In this document: one piece after another, positions 1 to 9,557 of the stretch
Layout: every line of letters begins with the position of its first letter
Position numbering within the stretch: the stretch's first letter is position 1
Source of the DNA: Streptomyces fuscichromogenes
GTDB lineage: Bacteria; Actinomycetota; Actinomycetes; Streptomycetales; Streptomycetaceae
Direction: 5' to 3'
NCBI RefSeq assembly: GCF_014645815.1
Contig: NZ_BMML01000025.1
Coordinates: forward strand, 1-64,000
Length of the DNA stretch: 64,000 bases
Notes under the pieces: generated by a model
Databases searched by the model: none
The model's input: the letters and a program-made list of their open reading frames with translations, nothing else
Told to the model about the DNA's origin: nothing
Translations under genes and position numbers: made by a program

Positions 1-249
1 CTTGTCCGACCCCGTCGCCGCCGCCAGGTCCCGCTGCACCGTGGGCCCCCGGTCGACCAGCACCATCAGCACCGCGAAATGCCGCAACTCGATACCCAGC
101 GGGCGCAACGCCTCCGTCATCACCGCCGCCGCACGCCAGTGCGCCCGCCGCAGCAGCAGACCGAGGGCGAAGGGCGAGGTGTCCCCCGGGCGGTCGGTCG
201 CACGCGAGGCGGTGGCGGGGGTGGAGATGCGAGGGGCACGGGTGGTCAC
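1..249 (-). CDS. MarR-family transcriptional regulator, N-terminal part (cut by window edge)
   Basis: A minus-strand frame opens with GTG at 249 and is still open at base 1, giving 83 codons without a stop. After a Ser/Thr/Arg-rich leader of about 25 residues, the translation reads like the first helices of a MarR-type winged-helix regulator (FALGLLLRRAHW, then EALRPLGIELRHFAVLMVL and a GPTVQRDLA stretch where the recognition helix begins). The wing and C-terminal dimerisation helices lie outside the window. It is transcribed away from the SsgA-like gene; the AT-richer stretch 250-360 between them probably carries both promoters. The MarR assignment rests on about 55 informative residues. No ligand or target can be inferred. 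Confidence 0.6.
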   Translation of the reverse strand, partial: MTTRAPRISTPATASRATDRPGDTSPFALGLLLRRAHWRAAAVMTEALRPLGIELRHFAVLMVLVDRGPTVQRDLAAATGSDK

Positions 250-413
250 GGGATCACATTACAGTCATATGTGCATTCGATACGGTTTCACTTGAAACTG
301 GATGTGTGCGAGGTCGTGATGCCGGCGCGCCTGCCCGCTCGTAGTCACTTGACTGATGCATCAGGTCACAGCCGGTCCCAGGCTCGTGGAGGGAAGACGA
401 GAGAGGACGAATC

Positions 414-917
414 ATGAGCGGGAGGGTCTTCGACACCGATGACGAGCCCGGATGTGCTCGCCAAGGTCGCGGACACCGGCAGGGTGGCCACGCGCGGCGG
501 GACGTCGAGCCCGAGCCGGTGACATGCCGCACGGTCGTGGCCCTTTTTGAGGGGGAGGAGACTCTGCCGGTCGTAACGGATCTCCGATACGACAGCACGC
601 ATCCGTATTCGGTGTTCGTGGCGTTCAACGCGGGCACGGACATGGTGGTCGAGTGGGAATTCGGGCGCGAACTGCTGACTTCCGGCCGACGGCGGCTCGC
701 CGGTCACGGTGATGTTCAGATCTGGCCCGCCGAGATCCGTGGTCATGGGCTGGTGTACATGTCGTTCCGGTCGGGCGGCGAAAAGTTCGTCGTGGCCGCA
801 TCGGCGGTGGTGATCGACGAATTCGTGAAACGCGCCGTCGAGGCCGTTTCTCATGGAGAAGAAGGGGGCTTTCTGGCCATGGAGAGTTTCGTCGGTCAGT
901 TGCCCGGCGAAGCGTGA
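414..917 (+). CDS. SsgA-like sporulation/cell division protein
   Basis: The 167-residue product matches the SsgA-like (SALP) family, small actinobacterial proteins that control septum placement, peptidoglycan maturation and spore-wall synthesis during sporulation. Visible hallmarks are a first beta-strand pair (LPVVTDLRYDSTHPYSVFVAF), a VEWEFGRELL segment, a GDVQIWP turn and a C-terminal helix with VIDEFVKRAVEAV. About 35 N-terminal residues rich in Arg, Gly and Asp precede the conserved domain, longer than in typical SALPs of about 130-145 residues, so translation may really begin further in. ATG 414 was kept because a GAGAGGA ribosome site lies just upstream. SALP genes are often solitary, as here, and no partner is evident. 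Confidence 0.8.
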   Translation: MSGRVFDTDDEPGCARQGRGHRQGGHARRDVEPEPVTCRTVVALFEGEETLPVVTDLRYDSTHPYSVFVAFNAGTDMVVEWEFGRELLTSGRRRLAGHGDVQIWPAEIRGHGLVYMSFRSGGEKFVVAASAVVIDEFVKRAVEAVSHGEEGGFLAMESFVGQLPGEA

Positions 918-1148
918 TGCCGTCGAGTCTGTCGGCCCGCCCGAGGCCCTGGCGCAGCTGCCGGTGTCGTACCGGGTGACCCGGCGGAAGGCCGTCGGCC
1001 GTCGGACACGCTCAGGGGAGGGCGCCGCCGTGCGCTGTGCCGTCATCAAGTCGTTCGACTGATGGTCGAGCCCCACCGATCAGGTAGCGCACCTGACAGG
1101 TACGATGACGGTCGTACAACCCCCTGATGGAGAGAAGCTCCGTGTGCC

Positions 1149-3953
1149 GTGCCCGATGCCTGCTGCGCCGATGAGTGGGATCGCCTTCGCGCCGCAGAAG
1201 GCGGGATCCGCACGCGTGCCGTGATCGGGCGGGATGACGAGCTGCGCACCCTGCGTGAGCTGCTGGCGGACACGGCGGCCGGGCACGGCAGCACGCTACT
1301 GGTGCACGGCGCCGCTGGTGTCGGCAAGTCGGCACTGCTGCGCACGGTCGGGGCCGACGCCGTCGAAAGCGGCTTCAGGGTGCTCCGCACATCCGGGGTG
1401 GAGCCCGAGCAGTGGCTGCCGTTCGCCGGGCTGCAGCTGCTGCTGCAACCACTGGCCGGTGGTGTCGAAGACCTGTCGGCTGCGCACCGGTCGGCGCTGA
1501 CCGGCGCGTTCAGCGCCGGGGACACCGAGCCCGAGATGTACCAGGTCGGACTGGCCGTACTCGAACTGCTCGCCGACGCGGCCAGCAGGCAGCCGCTCCT
1601 GCTGCTGGTCGACGACCTTCAGTGGATCGACTCCTCCAGCCGGGACGTGCTCAAGTTCGTCGCCCGACGTAACCGCGACCTCGCCGTACAGGTGATCGCT
1701 GCCGCCCGGATCCAGTACTCCGACTCCTACGTGCACCTGGACCTCCCGCTGAAGCCGCTCGGCCCGCCGGCCGCCGCCGAACTGCTCGATGCCGGCGCGC
1801 CCGACCTGCCCGCGCCGTTGCGGGCGCTCATCCTTGAGCGCGCCGAGGGCAATCCGCTGGCCCTGGTGGAACTGCCCAAGGCGGTGCAGGGCGCGACCGC
1901 GCAGATGGACGACCTGCCGCTCACCCAGCGGCTGGAGGACGCGTTCTCCGCGCGTACCGAGTCGGTGAGCCGGGAGTGTCGCACCCTGCTCCTGGTCCTG
2001 GCCGCCGAGCCGGCCTCGCCCCTGAACCTGTTGCTGGACGTGTCGAGTCGTCTCGCCGGCTCGGCGGTCTCCGTCGACGCGGTGCAGGAGGCGGTCGACG
2101 CGGATCTGGTCACGCTGGTCGGCTACACCCCCGAGTTCCGCCATCCGCTGATGCGCACGGCGATCTACACCCACGCCACGATCGCCGATCGGCTGGCCAC
2201 CCACCGTGCCCTCGCATCGGCGATGGACGACACCCCCGAGCGTCAACTCGCCCACGAGGCAGCGGCCACCATCGGGCCGGACGAGGAACTGGCCGCCAGA
2301 CTGGAGCGTTTCGCCGATGCGGCGCTGGCCCGGGGGAAGGCGGCGGTGGCCGTCCCGGCGCTGCGTCAGGCGGCCGACCTCGTCCTCGACGGGCAGCGCC
2401 GGACGGGCATCCTGGTCCGGGCGGCCGAACTGTCCAGCGAGATCAATGACCGCACCAGCGTCCAGACGCTGCTGAACCGCATCGACACCAGGGCGCTCGG
2501 CCGGGTGGAGCGGGCTCGCCTCATGGTGGTCTCCGACAGCTCCGCATTCGAACCGGACGAGCCGCACCGCTGGATCCAGGACATGGTCACCGCGGCGGCC
2601 GGAGCGTTCGACGAGGGAGCGGGAGACGTCGCGGAGAACCTGTTGTGGCGTGCCAGCGCGAGATGCTTCTTCCAGGACGGCGACGCACAGGTGCGTGCTC
2701 GGGCCGCGGCAGAACTGGATCGATGGAATCCGGATCCGGACGCCCCGCACGTGCTGGCGGTGCGGGCGTACTCCGAGCCGTACCGGTACGGGGCGGACCT
2801 GATCGCGCGCCTCGACGGAGTCAGAGCGAACCGTCACGACGCCCGGATCCTGCATTTTCTCGGTAGCGGCGCCATGGTCATCGGCGACATCGGCCGCGCC
2901 GCCCAGTACCTCTCGCTGGCGGCCGCGGCGTGGCGGTCGCAGGGCCGGCTCGGACTGCTCGCCCGTTCGCTGGCCGCCAGCTGGCCACAGGTGTACCTCG
3001 GGCAGCTCGAACGAGCTCGTGAGGAGTCCGCCGAGGCGCTCACGCTGGCCGAGGACGCCGGGGAACGGATCGTCTGGCTGGGACTGAAGGCCACGGCCGG
3101 TCTGGTGGCGGCGCTGCGCGGAGAAACCGAACAGGCAGCGCGGACGACCCGCGAACTACGCGTGCACAGCCTGTTTCCGGGAATGCCGTTCGTCACCGTG
3201 ATGGCGCAGCAGACCGATGGCCTGCTCGCTCTCTTCGACGGCCGCGCGGCGGAGGCATACGACGTTCTCTCGCGCGCGTTCGATCCCGATGACCCGCACT
3301 ACCACTCGGTGAGCCGCTGGCTGCTCGCACCGGACCTGGCGGACGCCGCGGTCGCGGCGGGCACGGTGCAGCAGGCCCGGGAACTGCTGGCCGACCTTCC
3401 CGAGCTTGCCGGACGGCTGCCTTCGGAAATGATGGTCGTGGCTCACGCCTACACCGACGCGGTGCTGGCTCCGGACGACAGCGCGGAGGAGCGCTACGCC
3501 GCGGCCCTTACCGCCCTGCCGCCCGACTGGACGCTGTCGCGGGCCCGGCTGCATCTGCACCAGGGCCGCTGGTTGCGCCGCCAACGCCGCAACGTGGACG
3601 CACGGCAACCGCTTCGACTCGCCCGCGACGAGTTCGACCGGGCCGGCGCACGGCCCTGGGCCGAGATGGCCCGCGAGCAGCTGCGCGCCACCGGCGAGTC
3701 GAGCGGTCGACGGCACACGAACACCGGCGAGCAACTGTCCGCCCAGGAAACGCAGATCGCCGTGCTCGCGTCGCAGGGGCTGAGCAACCGGGAAATCGGC
3801 CAGCGCCTGTTCATCTCGCACCGCACTGTCGGAGCGCACCTGTACCGCATCTATCCACGCCTCGGCATCACCGGCCGGGGCAAGCTCGCCGCCGCGCTGG
3901 CCGCACTCCACGATCAACAGCCCGTGTCCGGCGTCTCCGGCACCCCGGAGTGA
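1149..3953 (+). CDS. LuxR-type ATPase regulator (LAL family)
   Basis: The 934-residue product has the LAL layout. An N-terminal AAA/STAND ATPase carries Walker A GAAGVGKS at residues 54-61 and a Walker B-like LLLLVDDLQWID around 150-160. A long helical, TPR-like middle follows, and a C-terminal LuxR helix-turn-helix (LSAQETQIAVLASQGLSNRE and following, about 865-925). Members are large signal-integrating activators of secondary metabolism or sugar-use genes. The start is uncertain: GTG 1149 follows a GGAGAG 15 nt upstream, and a later GTG just before IGRDDEL is an alternative that would drop about 23 residues. The gene stands alone on its strand, followed by a pseudogene, so its target is unknown. 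Confidence 0.85.
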   Translation: MPDACCADEWDRLRAAEGGIRTRAVIGRDDELRTLRELLADTAAGHGSTLLVHGAAGVGKSALLRTVGADAVESGFRVLRTSGVEPEQWLPFAGLQLLLQPLAGGVEDLSAAHRSALTGAFSAGDTEPEMYQVGLAVLELLADAASRQPLLLLVDDLQWIDSSSRDVLKFVARRNRDLAVQVIAAARIQYSDSYVHLDLPLKPLGPPAAAELLDAGAPDLPAPLRALILERAEGNPLALVELPKAVQGATAQMDDLPLTQRLEDAFSARTESVSRECRTLLLVLAAEPASPLNLLLDVSSRLAGSAVSVDAVQEAVDADLVTLVGYTPEFRHPLMRTAIYTHATIADRLATHRALASAMDDTPERQLAHEAAATIGPDEELAARLERFADAALARGKAAVAVPALRQAADLVLDGQRRTGILVRAAELSSEINDRTSVQTLLNRIDTRALGRVERARLMVVSDSSAFEPDEPHRWIQDMVTAAAGAFDEGAGDVAENLLWRASARCFFQDGDAQVRARAAAELDRWNPDPDAPHVLAVRAYSEPYRYGADLIARLDGVRANRHDARILHFLGSGAMVIGDIGRAAQYLSLAAAAWRSQGRLGLLARSLAASWPQVYLGQLERAREESAEALTLAEDAGERIVWLGLKATAGLVAALRGETEQAARTTRELRVHSLFPGMPFVTVMAQQTDGLLALFDGRAAEAYDVLSRAFDPDDPHYHSVSRWLLAPDLADAAVAAGTVQQARELLADLPELAGRLPSEMMVVAHAYTDAVLAPDDSAEERYAAALTALPPDWTLSRARLHLHQGRWLRRQRRNVDARQPLRLARDEFDRAGARPWAEMAREQLRATGESSGRRHTNTGEQLSAQETQIAVLASQGLSNREIGQRLFISHRTVGAHLYRIYPRLGITGRGKLAAALAALHDQQPVSGVSGTPE

Positions 3954-4199
3954 CCTTCGGGAGCCCGGCATCGGGATGATCACGTCGCGGCCGGGGGAGC
4001 GCTCGCCCAAGGAAGGGCAGCGGCATCTCTTCGGACGGCGCGTCGATCCCCGGCGCGTCAGCGCGGGGCGCGCCGTCACACGGGGGTCGTGGCACGTGAG
4101 CAGCGCAGGGGCGGCACCGGTGGCACCGAGCTGGGGCGCTTCCCGCGGGCCCGGCGCGCCCGGCGGGCCCGGCTGACGCCCGAGGAGGCCGGCCTCCCG

Positions 4200-4875
4200 A
4201 TGGGCCGCATCGACGGCAGCCCGCAGAACCTCCGCATCGCGCTGGAGGGATCCCTCAAGCGGCTCGGCTGTACTACCAGCACCGCGTCGACCCCGGCATC
4301 CCGTTCGAGGAGACCGTCGGCGCAGTCGCCGACCTCGTCACCGAGGGCAGGATCCGGCAGATCGGCCTGTCCGAGGCGGCCCCGGACACCGTCCGACGCG
4401 CTCACGCGGTCCACCCCGCCGCCGCGCTGCAGTCGGAGTACTCCCTGTGGACGCGGGACGCGGCGACCGAGGCCCGCCCGGTACTGCGCGAGCCGGGCAT
4501 CGGACTGGTGCCCTGGTCACCGCTCGGCCACGGTTTCCCGACCGGCACGATCCGCTCCACCGAGCACTATGCCGAGGGCGACCGGCGGGCGGACAACCCC
4601 CGCTTCACCGAGGAGAACCTCAAGCGCGACCTGCGCATCGTCGACGAGGTCGCGGCGGTCGCCACCTTGGTCGGCGCCACCTCGGCGCAGGTGGCCCCGG
4701 CCTGGCTGCTCGCCCAGGGCGACGACGTCGAGCTGACCGCGGACAGCTGAACCGGCTCGACGACCTCGGTCCGGCTTCCGGTGACCGCCTCCACGAGGCC
4801 GGCATGCGGCTCGTCGGCCACCGAAGCCGACGCCCGGCCGCATGCCGCCCCGCGGCGAACCGCTCGGCCTGGTGA
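4200..4875 (+). pseudogene. Aldo/keto reductase remnant with two frameshifts and internal losses
   Basis: Three adjacent pieces in different frames rebuild the C-terminal half of an aldo/keto reductase. Piece one (from ATG 4200) reads MGRIDGSPQNLRIALEGSLK and ends at about 4268. Piece two runs from about 4268 to the TGA at 4750 and holds YYQHRVDPGIPFEETV, IGLSEAAPDTVRRAHAVHP, SPLGHGFPTGTIRS and AWLLAQGDDV. Piece three, again shifted (about 4740-4875), holds QLNRLDDLGPASGDRLHEAG. Residues expected between piece one and YYQHR (a VDHVDL-like link) and the PIPGT cofactor loop between GDDV and ELTAD are missing, as is the whole N-terminal half with the catalytic Asp/Tyr/Lys. Several independent lesions make sequencing error unlikely. 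It lies between the LAL regulator and the convergent AraC gene. Confidence 0.8.
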
Positions 4876-4905
4876 CCTTCGCCCTCGTGGTGAGCGGGGT
4901 GTGCC

Positions 4906-5916
4906 CTATCTGTTGAGTTCGCGGTATCTGCTCGGGCTCACTCCGTACATCGCCTTGAAGGCCCTGCTGAAGACAGCCAGGTCGGCGAATCCGAAGCGCG
5001 AGGCGATGTCGGTGAGGGGCTGGTGGGCGTTCTGCGGCGACAGCATGGCCTGACGGCAGGCCTGCAGTCGGCGCAGTCGGATCGTGGTCGCGACGGTCTC
5101 GCCGAAACGGGCGAACAGCCGGTGCAGGGTCCTGGGCGAGATGAAGAACGCCTGGGCGATCTGCTGAGGTGTCAGATCGGCGTCGTCGATGTGGGCATCG
5201 ATGTACCGCAGGATGGTCTCGCGGAATTCCTGCGCCCGGGAATCCGGGTCGCCCGGGTCGCCTTCCTCCAGCGCAGCCGTGATCGCCAGTTCGGCGATCT
5301 CGTCGGCCAGCCTGATCGCACCGCCGGAGGACACGTCCCGTTCGTGGGTGAGAATGCCCGACAGCAAGGGCGATATCAGTTGTCCGACCGCGGAATCGGC
5401 TCGGACCGTTCGCGCGGTCAACTGCTGTGACCGCGTCTCGCTGAGCGGTATCGACTCCCGCGGCCAGGTGAAGACGCGAAGATGCCACTCCGGACGCAGG
5501 TGCCAGGTGAACGGCCTGGCGCTTTCGTAGATCGCGAAGTCTCCGGGGCGCAGTGCGCAGGTCCGCCCGTCCTGGACGAGTTCGCCTTCGCCGGCGACGA
5601 CCATGCCGATCTGCATCAGGTCGAGAGGCTGGCGGGAGGCCAGTCGGCCGGTCCGGTCGAAGGTCTGGGACGTGGCGAGGACATCGGCGGCCAGGAGATG
5701 CGCCAGCCGCCGGGTGCGCACGGTTCCGGTGAAGGGCGCGGACTCGGCCGGCTTGATGTCGAGGGCCACGAAGGTGTCCCGGATGGCGTCGGTCCAGGTG
5801 CCCAGGGAAGTGGTCCGCACGATCTCCGTGAGGCGTCGGCCGGTGTCGGCCGTCTCCGGCTGTGCGGCACCCGGCTCGTTCACCGCGGACGTCGTCGCCC
5901 TCACCGCTGGCACCAC
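4906..5916 (-). CDS. AraC-family transcriptional regulator
   Basis: The product has 336 residues. Residues about 45-215 form an AraC-type N-terminal ligand domain of the FeaR/AraC_binding_2 kind (LDLMQIGMVVAGEGELVQDG, then LRPGDFAIYESARPF). The last 100 residues carry two helix-turn-helix motifs (LTPQQIAQAFFISPRTLHRL and PLTDIASRFGFADLAVFSRA) ending in the family signature YGVSPSRYRE. GTG 5916 is the track-compatible start but has no convincing ribosome site, so a start some 10-20 codons further in is possible. AraC/XylS-type activators (NitR, OxdR) are known to govern aldoxime- and nitrile-degrading genes in Rhodococcus and Pseudomonas. This gene lies on the IcmF side of the aldoxime/nitrile cluster and is a plausible, untested regulator for it. 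Confidence 0.88.
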   Translation of the reverse strand: MVPAVRATTSAVNEPGAAQPETADTGRRLTEIVRTTSLGTWTDAIRDTFVALDIKPAESAPFTGTVRTRRLAHLLAADVLATSQTFDRTGRLASRQPLDLMQIGMVVAGEGELVQDGRTCALRPGDFAIYESARPFTWHLRPEWHLRVFTWPRESIPLSETRSQQLTARTVRADSAVGQLISPLLSGILTHERDVSSGGAIRLADEIAELAITAALEEGDPGDPDSRAQEFRETILRYIDAHIDDADLTPQQIAQAFFISPRTLHRLFARFGETVATTIRLRRLQACRQAMLSPQNAHQPLTDIASRFGFADLAVFSRAFKAMYGVSPSRYRELNR

Positions 5917-6287
5917 CGTGTCGCGGGCTCCGCCGCGGTCGCGTCAGGGAACAGACAGATCCGGAGTCGCCGGTCGGGAGTAGCCGGCCGATCTTCCGGG
6001 GGCCCGTAGTCGAACACGAGGCTCCACCTCCCCTGTGGATCGCAACTTAGGAGGCCGGAAAGCGCTGGTCAATACATTCGAGTGGCTTTTACCTCCATGA
6101 AATCGGCGGGTGATCGGCGCTGCCGCCCCTGGACGATCACCCGCTGTCGTTCGCGTTCCGATCGTGGCGCGGAGCGTCGAACAGACCGGCTCCGAGCGAC
6201 GGACACGAGCCGGCTGATCCGCCACCGGGCGCCTTCCGGTGCCGGTCGGCACCGTGTCCTCGGCGTCGGTGTGCGCCGGCCGGCGGT
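5917..6287. other. Intergenic stretch between AraC gene and icmF
   Basis: About 370 bases without a supportable gene. Apart from the promoter-like pair at 6044-6072 nothing was recognised. The region around 6040-6110 is visibly less GC-rich than its surroundings, as expected for a control region. No hairpin convincing enough to be an icmF terminator was found. Confidence 0.5.
6044..6072 (-). promoter_or_regulatory. Candidate housekeeping-type promoter for the AraC regulator
   Basis: Read on the minus strand, TTGACC (6072-6067) is followed after exactly 17 nt by TAAGTT (6049-6044), close to the -35/-10 pattern of vegetative sigma factors. Transcription would start near 6037 and leave a leader of about 120 nt before the AraC start. 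No experimental support; the match is by eye. Confidence 0.4.
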
Positions 6288-9200
6288 TCATACGTTTCTC
6301 CGGTACTGGCCGCCGACCTCGAAGAACGCCTCGGTGATCTGCTGGAGGGTGCAGACCCGGGCGGCTTCCATGAGGACGGCGAAGACGTTCGCGTCGCCGA
6401 CGGCGGCGTCCTTGAGCTGGGCGATGGCCTGCGCGGCCGCTTCACGGTGCGCCGTGCGGAACTCGCGGACGCGCCCGAGCTGGGAGGTCTTCTCCTCCTC
6501 GGTGGCGCGGGCGAGTGCGAGCTCGGTGGGCTCGGTGTCGCCGCCGGGCCGGCGGAAGGTGTTGACCCCGATGATGGGCAGGGTGCCGTCGTGCTTGCGC
6601 TGCTCGTACAGCATCGACTCGTCCTGGATACGGCCCCGCTGGTAGCCGGTCTCCATCGCACCCAGCACGCCGCCACGCTCGCTGATCCGGTCGAACTCGG
6701 CCAGGACGGCCTCCTCTACCAGGTCGGTGAGCTGGTCGACGATGAACGAGCCCTGCAGCGGGTTCTCGTTCATCGCCAGGCCCCACTCGCGGTTGATGAT
6801 GAGCTGGATGGCCAGCGCCCGGCGCACCGACTCCTCGGAGGGGGTGGTGACAGCCTCGTCGTAGGCGTTGGTGTGCAGCGAGTTGGCGTTGTCGTAGATG
6901 GCGGTGAGAGCCTGCAGGGTGGTGCGGATGTCGTTGAAGTCCATCTCCTGGGCGTGCAGCGAGCGACCGGAGGTCTGCACGTGGTACTTCAGCTTCTGCG
7001 AGCGCTCGCCCGCGCCGTACTTCTCCCGCATGGCGACCGCCCAGATCCGGCGGGCCACCCGGCCGAGCACGGTGTACTCGGGGTCCATGCCGTTGGAGAA
7101 GAAGAACGACAGGTTGGGTGCGAACTCGTCGATGTGCATGCCGCGCGCCAGGTAGGCCTCGACGTAGGTGAAGCCGTTGGCGAGGGTGAAGGCGAGCTGG
7201 CTGATCGGGTTCGCCCCGGCCTCGGCGATGTGGTAGCCGGAGATGGACACCGAGTAGAAGTTGCGGACCCCGTTCGCGATGAACCACTCCTGGATGTCGG
7301 CCATCATCCGCAGCGAGAACTCGGTGGAGAACAGGCAGGTGTTCTGGCCCTGGTCCTCCTTGAGGATGTCCGCCTGCACGGTGCCGCGCACGTTCGCGAG
7401 CGCGTGTGCGTGCAGCTCGGCCGCCTCCGCGGGCGAGGGACCGCGGCCCTCGGCGGTGCGGAAGGCGTCGGTCCGCTGGTCGATGACGGTGTTGAGGAAG
7501 AACGCCAGCACGGCCGGCGCCGGACCGTTGATCGTCATCGACACCGACGTCGTCGGGGCGGCCAGGTCGAATCCGTCGTAGAGCGCCTTCATGTCCTCCA
7601 GGGTCGCCACCGAGACGCCGGAGGTGCCGACCTTGCCGTAGATGTCCGGGCGCTGGTCCGGGTCACGGCCGTACAGGGTGACCGAGTCGAACGCGGTGGA
7701 CAGACGGGTGGCCGGCTGCCCCTCGGAGAGCAGCTTGAAGCGCCGGTTGGTGCGGAACGGGTCACCCTCGCCGGCGAACATCCGCGCCGGGTCCTCGCCG
7801 TCCCGCTTGAACGGGAACACCCCGGCCGTGAAAGGGAAGTGGCCCGGCAGGTTCTCCCGGCGCCAGAAGCGCACCAGCTCGCCGTGGTCGGTGAACGCGG
7901 GCAGCGCCACCCGGGGAATGCGGTGACCTGACAAGGACTCACGGGTCAGCCGGGTGCGTATCTCCCTGCCCCGGATCTCCACCCGCTGCTCGTCGCCGGC
8001 ATAGGACGCGACGACGGCGGGCCAGCCCTCGATCTGCTCGGTGACCTGGCCCGGCAGCTGCCTGCGGGCGTCCTGGAGCAGCGCCTCGACGTTGCCCGCC
8101 TCGGCGCCGGCTGTCGCGAGATCGTCGCGGACCAGGTCCAGGCGCTGCACACGCCGGGCGGCGTCGGCCAGTTGCTCGGTCTCGGTGTGGTACCTGCGGA
8201 CGGTCTCGGTGATCTCGGCGAGATAGCGCACCCGGTGAGCCGGGACGACCTGCCGGATGCCGGAGGAGTGACGCAGGTGGACGGGGGGCAGCGTGCCCTC
8301 GGACAGCGGCAGCCCCTTGTCGGCGAGGACGGACCGCAGGTGCTGGTAGAGCGCGGTGACCCCGTCGTCGTTGAACGTCGCGGCGGAGGTGCCGAACACC
8401 GGCATGTCCTCCGGCCTCCTGTCGAACGCCTCGCGATTGCGGACCAGTTGGCGGCCCACATCGCGGAGTGCGTCCTTCGCGCCGCGCCGCTCGAACTTGT
8501 TGATCGCGACGATGTCGGCGAAGTCCAGCATGTCGATCTTCTCCAGCTGGGAGGCCGCGCCGAACTCGGGCGTCATCACGTACATGGAGACGTCGACGAA
8601 GGGCACGATCGCCGCGTCGCCCTGACCGATGCCCGGCGTCTCCAGGATCACCAGGTCAAATCCGGCGGCCTTGACCACGTCGATCACGTCGGTCAGGCGC
8701 TCGGGCAGTTCATGGCTGCCCCGGGTGGCGAGACTGCGGAAGAAGAGCCGGTCGCCGTCCAGGGAGTTCATGCGGATCCGGTCGCCCAGCAGGGCGCCGC
8801 CGCCTCGTCGGCGGGTCGGGTCGACCGCGAGTACGGCGATGCTCAGCCTGTCCTGCTGGTCCACCCGGAACCGGCGCAACAGCTCGTCCGTCAGGGAGGA
8901 CTTGCCGGAGCCGCCGGTGCCGGTGATGCCGAGCACCGGCGTCGACCCGGTGCCGGCACCGCGCAGCTTCTCCATGAAGTCCGCGGGCAGCGCGCCGAGT
9001 TCCGCACCGGTGATGGACCGCGCGATCGCCTGCCGGTCACCTGCGAGGACCTGCGCGGCCTCGACCGGCGCACGGTTCCAGACGTCGAAGTCGCAGTCCT
9101 TCAGCACCGAGTTGACCATTCCCGTGAGGCCCATGCGCTGCCCGTCCTCGGGGGAGAAGATCGTGACACCGCTCTCGCGCAGCCGGGCGATCTCGCCGGG

Positions 9201-9512
9201 CACGATCACGCCTCCGCCGCCGCCGACCACGCGGATGTGGTCCGCGCCGCGCTCGCGCAGCGACTGGACGAGGTACTCGAAGTACTCCACGTGCCCGCCC
9301 TGGTAGGACGAGATGGCCACTCCCTGGACGTCCTCCTCCAGTGCCGCTTCGGCCACTTCCCGCACCGATCGGTTGTGACCGAGGTGGATGACCTCCGCCC
9401 CCTGGGTCTGGAAGATGCGCCGCATGATGTTGATCGATGCGTCATGGCCGTCGAACAGGGCCGAGGCGGTGAGCAGGCGGACCGGGTGCTGGGGCCGGTG
9501 CAGATCAGGCAT
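6288..9512 (-). CDS. icmF: Fused isobutyryl-CoA mutase (IcmF)
   Basis: IcmF interconverts isobutyryl-CoA and n-butyryl-CoA using adenosylcobalamin. All three parts are present. An N-terminal B12-binding domain carries FDGHDAS, with the cobalt-ligand His at about residue 23, and a VVGGGGGVI loop. A MeaI/ArgK-type G-protein chaperone follows, with P-loop GITGTGGSGKSS at about 195-206, an AVDPTRRRGGGALLGDRIRM stretch, and the base-specificity segment INKFERRGAKDA. The acyl-CoA mutase barrel occupies about 560-1074 (GQNTCLFSTEFSLRMM, SISGYHIAEAGANP). The 1074-residue length fits. ATG 9512 was chosen because GTGAGGA lies 6-7 nt upstream; the longer GTG 9524 reading would use that ribosome site as codons. 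It is transcribed away from the aldoxime/nitrile operon. Confidence 0.95.
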   Translation of the reverse strand: MPDLHRPQHPVRLLTASALFDGHDASINIMRRIFQTQGAEVIHLGHNRSVREVAEAALEEDVQGVAISSYQGGHVEYFEYLVQSLRERGADHIRVVGGGGGVIVPGEIARLRESGVTIFSPEDGQRMGLTGMVNSVLKDCDFDVWNRAPVEAAQVLAGDRQAIARSITGAELGALPADFMEKLRGAGTGSTPVLGITGTGGSGKSSLTDELLRRFRVDQQDRLSIAVLAVDPTRRRGGGALLGDRIRMNSLDGDRLFFRSLATRGSHELPERLTDVIDVVKAAGFDLVILETPGIGQGDAAIVPFVDVSMYVMTPEFGAASQLEKIDMLDFADIVAINKFERRGAKDALRDVGRQLVRNREAFDRRPEDMPVFGTSAATFNDDGVTALYQHLRSVLADKGLPLSEGTLPPVHLRHSSGIRQVVPAHRVRYLAEITETVRRYHTETEQLADAARRVQRLDLVRDDLATAGAEAGNVEALLQDARRQLPGQVTEQIEGWPAVVASYAGDEQRVEIRGREIRTRLTRESLSGHRIPRVALPAFTDHGELVRFWRRENLPGHFPFTAGVFPFKRDGEDPARMFAGEGDPFRTNRRFKLLSEGQPATRLSTAFDSVTLYGRDPDQRPDIYGKVGTSGVSVATLEDMKALYDGFDLAAPTTSVSMTINGPAPAVLAFFLNTVIDQRTDAFRTAEGRGPSPAEAAELHAHALANVRGTVQADILKEDQGQNTCLFSTEFSLRMMADIQEWFIANGVRNFYSVSISGYHIAEAGANPISQLAFTLANGFTYVEAYLARGMHIDEFAPNLSFFFSNGMDPEYTVLGRVARRIWAVAMREKYGAGERSQKLKYHVQTSGRSLHAQEMDFNDIRTTLQALTAIYDNANSLHTNAYDEAVTTPSEESVRRALAIQLIINREWGLAMNENPLQGSFIVDQLTDLVEEAVLAEFDRISERGGVLGAMETGYQRGRIQDESMLYEQRKHDGTLPIIGVNTFRRPGGDTEPTELALARATEEEKTSQLGRVREFRTAHREAAAQAIAQLKDAAVGDANVFAVLMEAARVCTLQQITEAFFEVGGQYRRNV

Positions 9513-9557
9513 GGAGGTCCTCACGGCAGGGCAGACAAGTGGCGTCTCAAAAGATAG

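Noticed and set aside
366..1076. Long minus-strand frame opposite the SsgA-like gene
   Set aside because: It is the shadow of the SsgA-like gene and flanks; its translation is filler with no domain, while the plus frame matches a known family.
1296..2855. 519-codon minus frame across the LAL regulator
   Set aside because: Translation rich in Arg/Gly/Gln repeats typical of antisense frames in GC-rich genes; the plus frame has Walker and LuxR motifs.
6447..7931. 494-codon plus frame inside icmF
   Set aside because: Exact antisense shadow of the mutase; no motif, low complexity.
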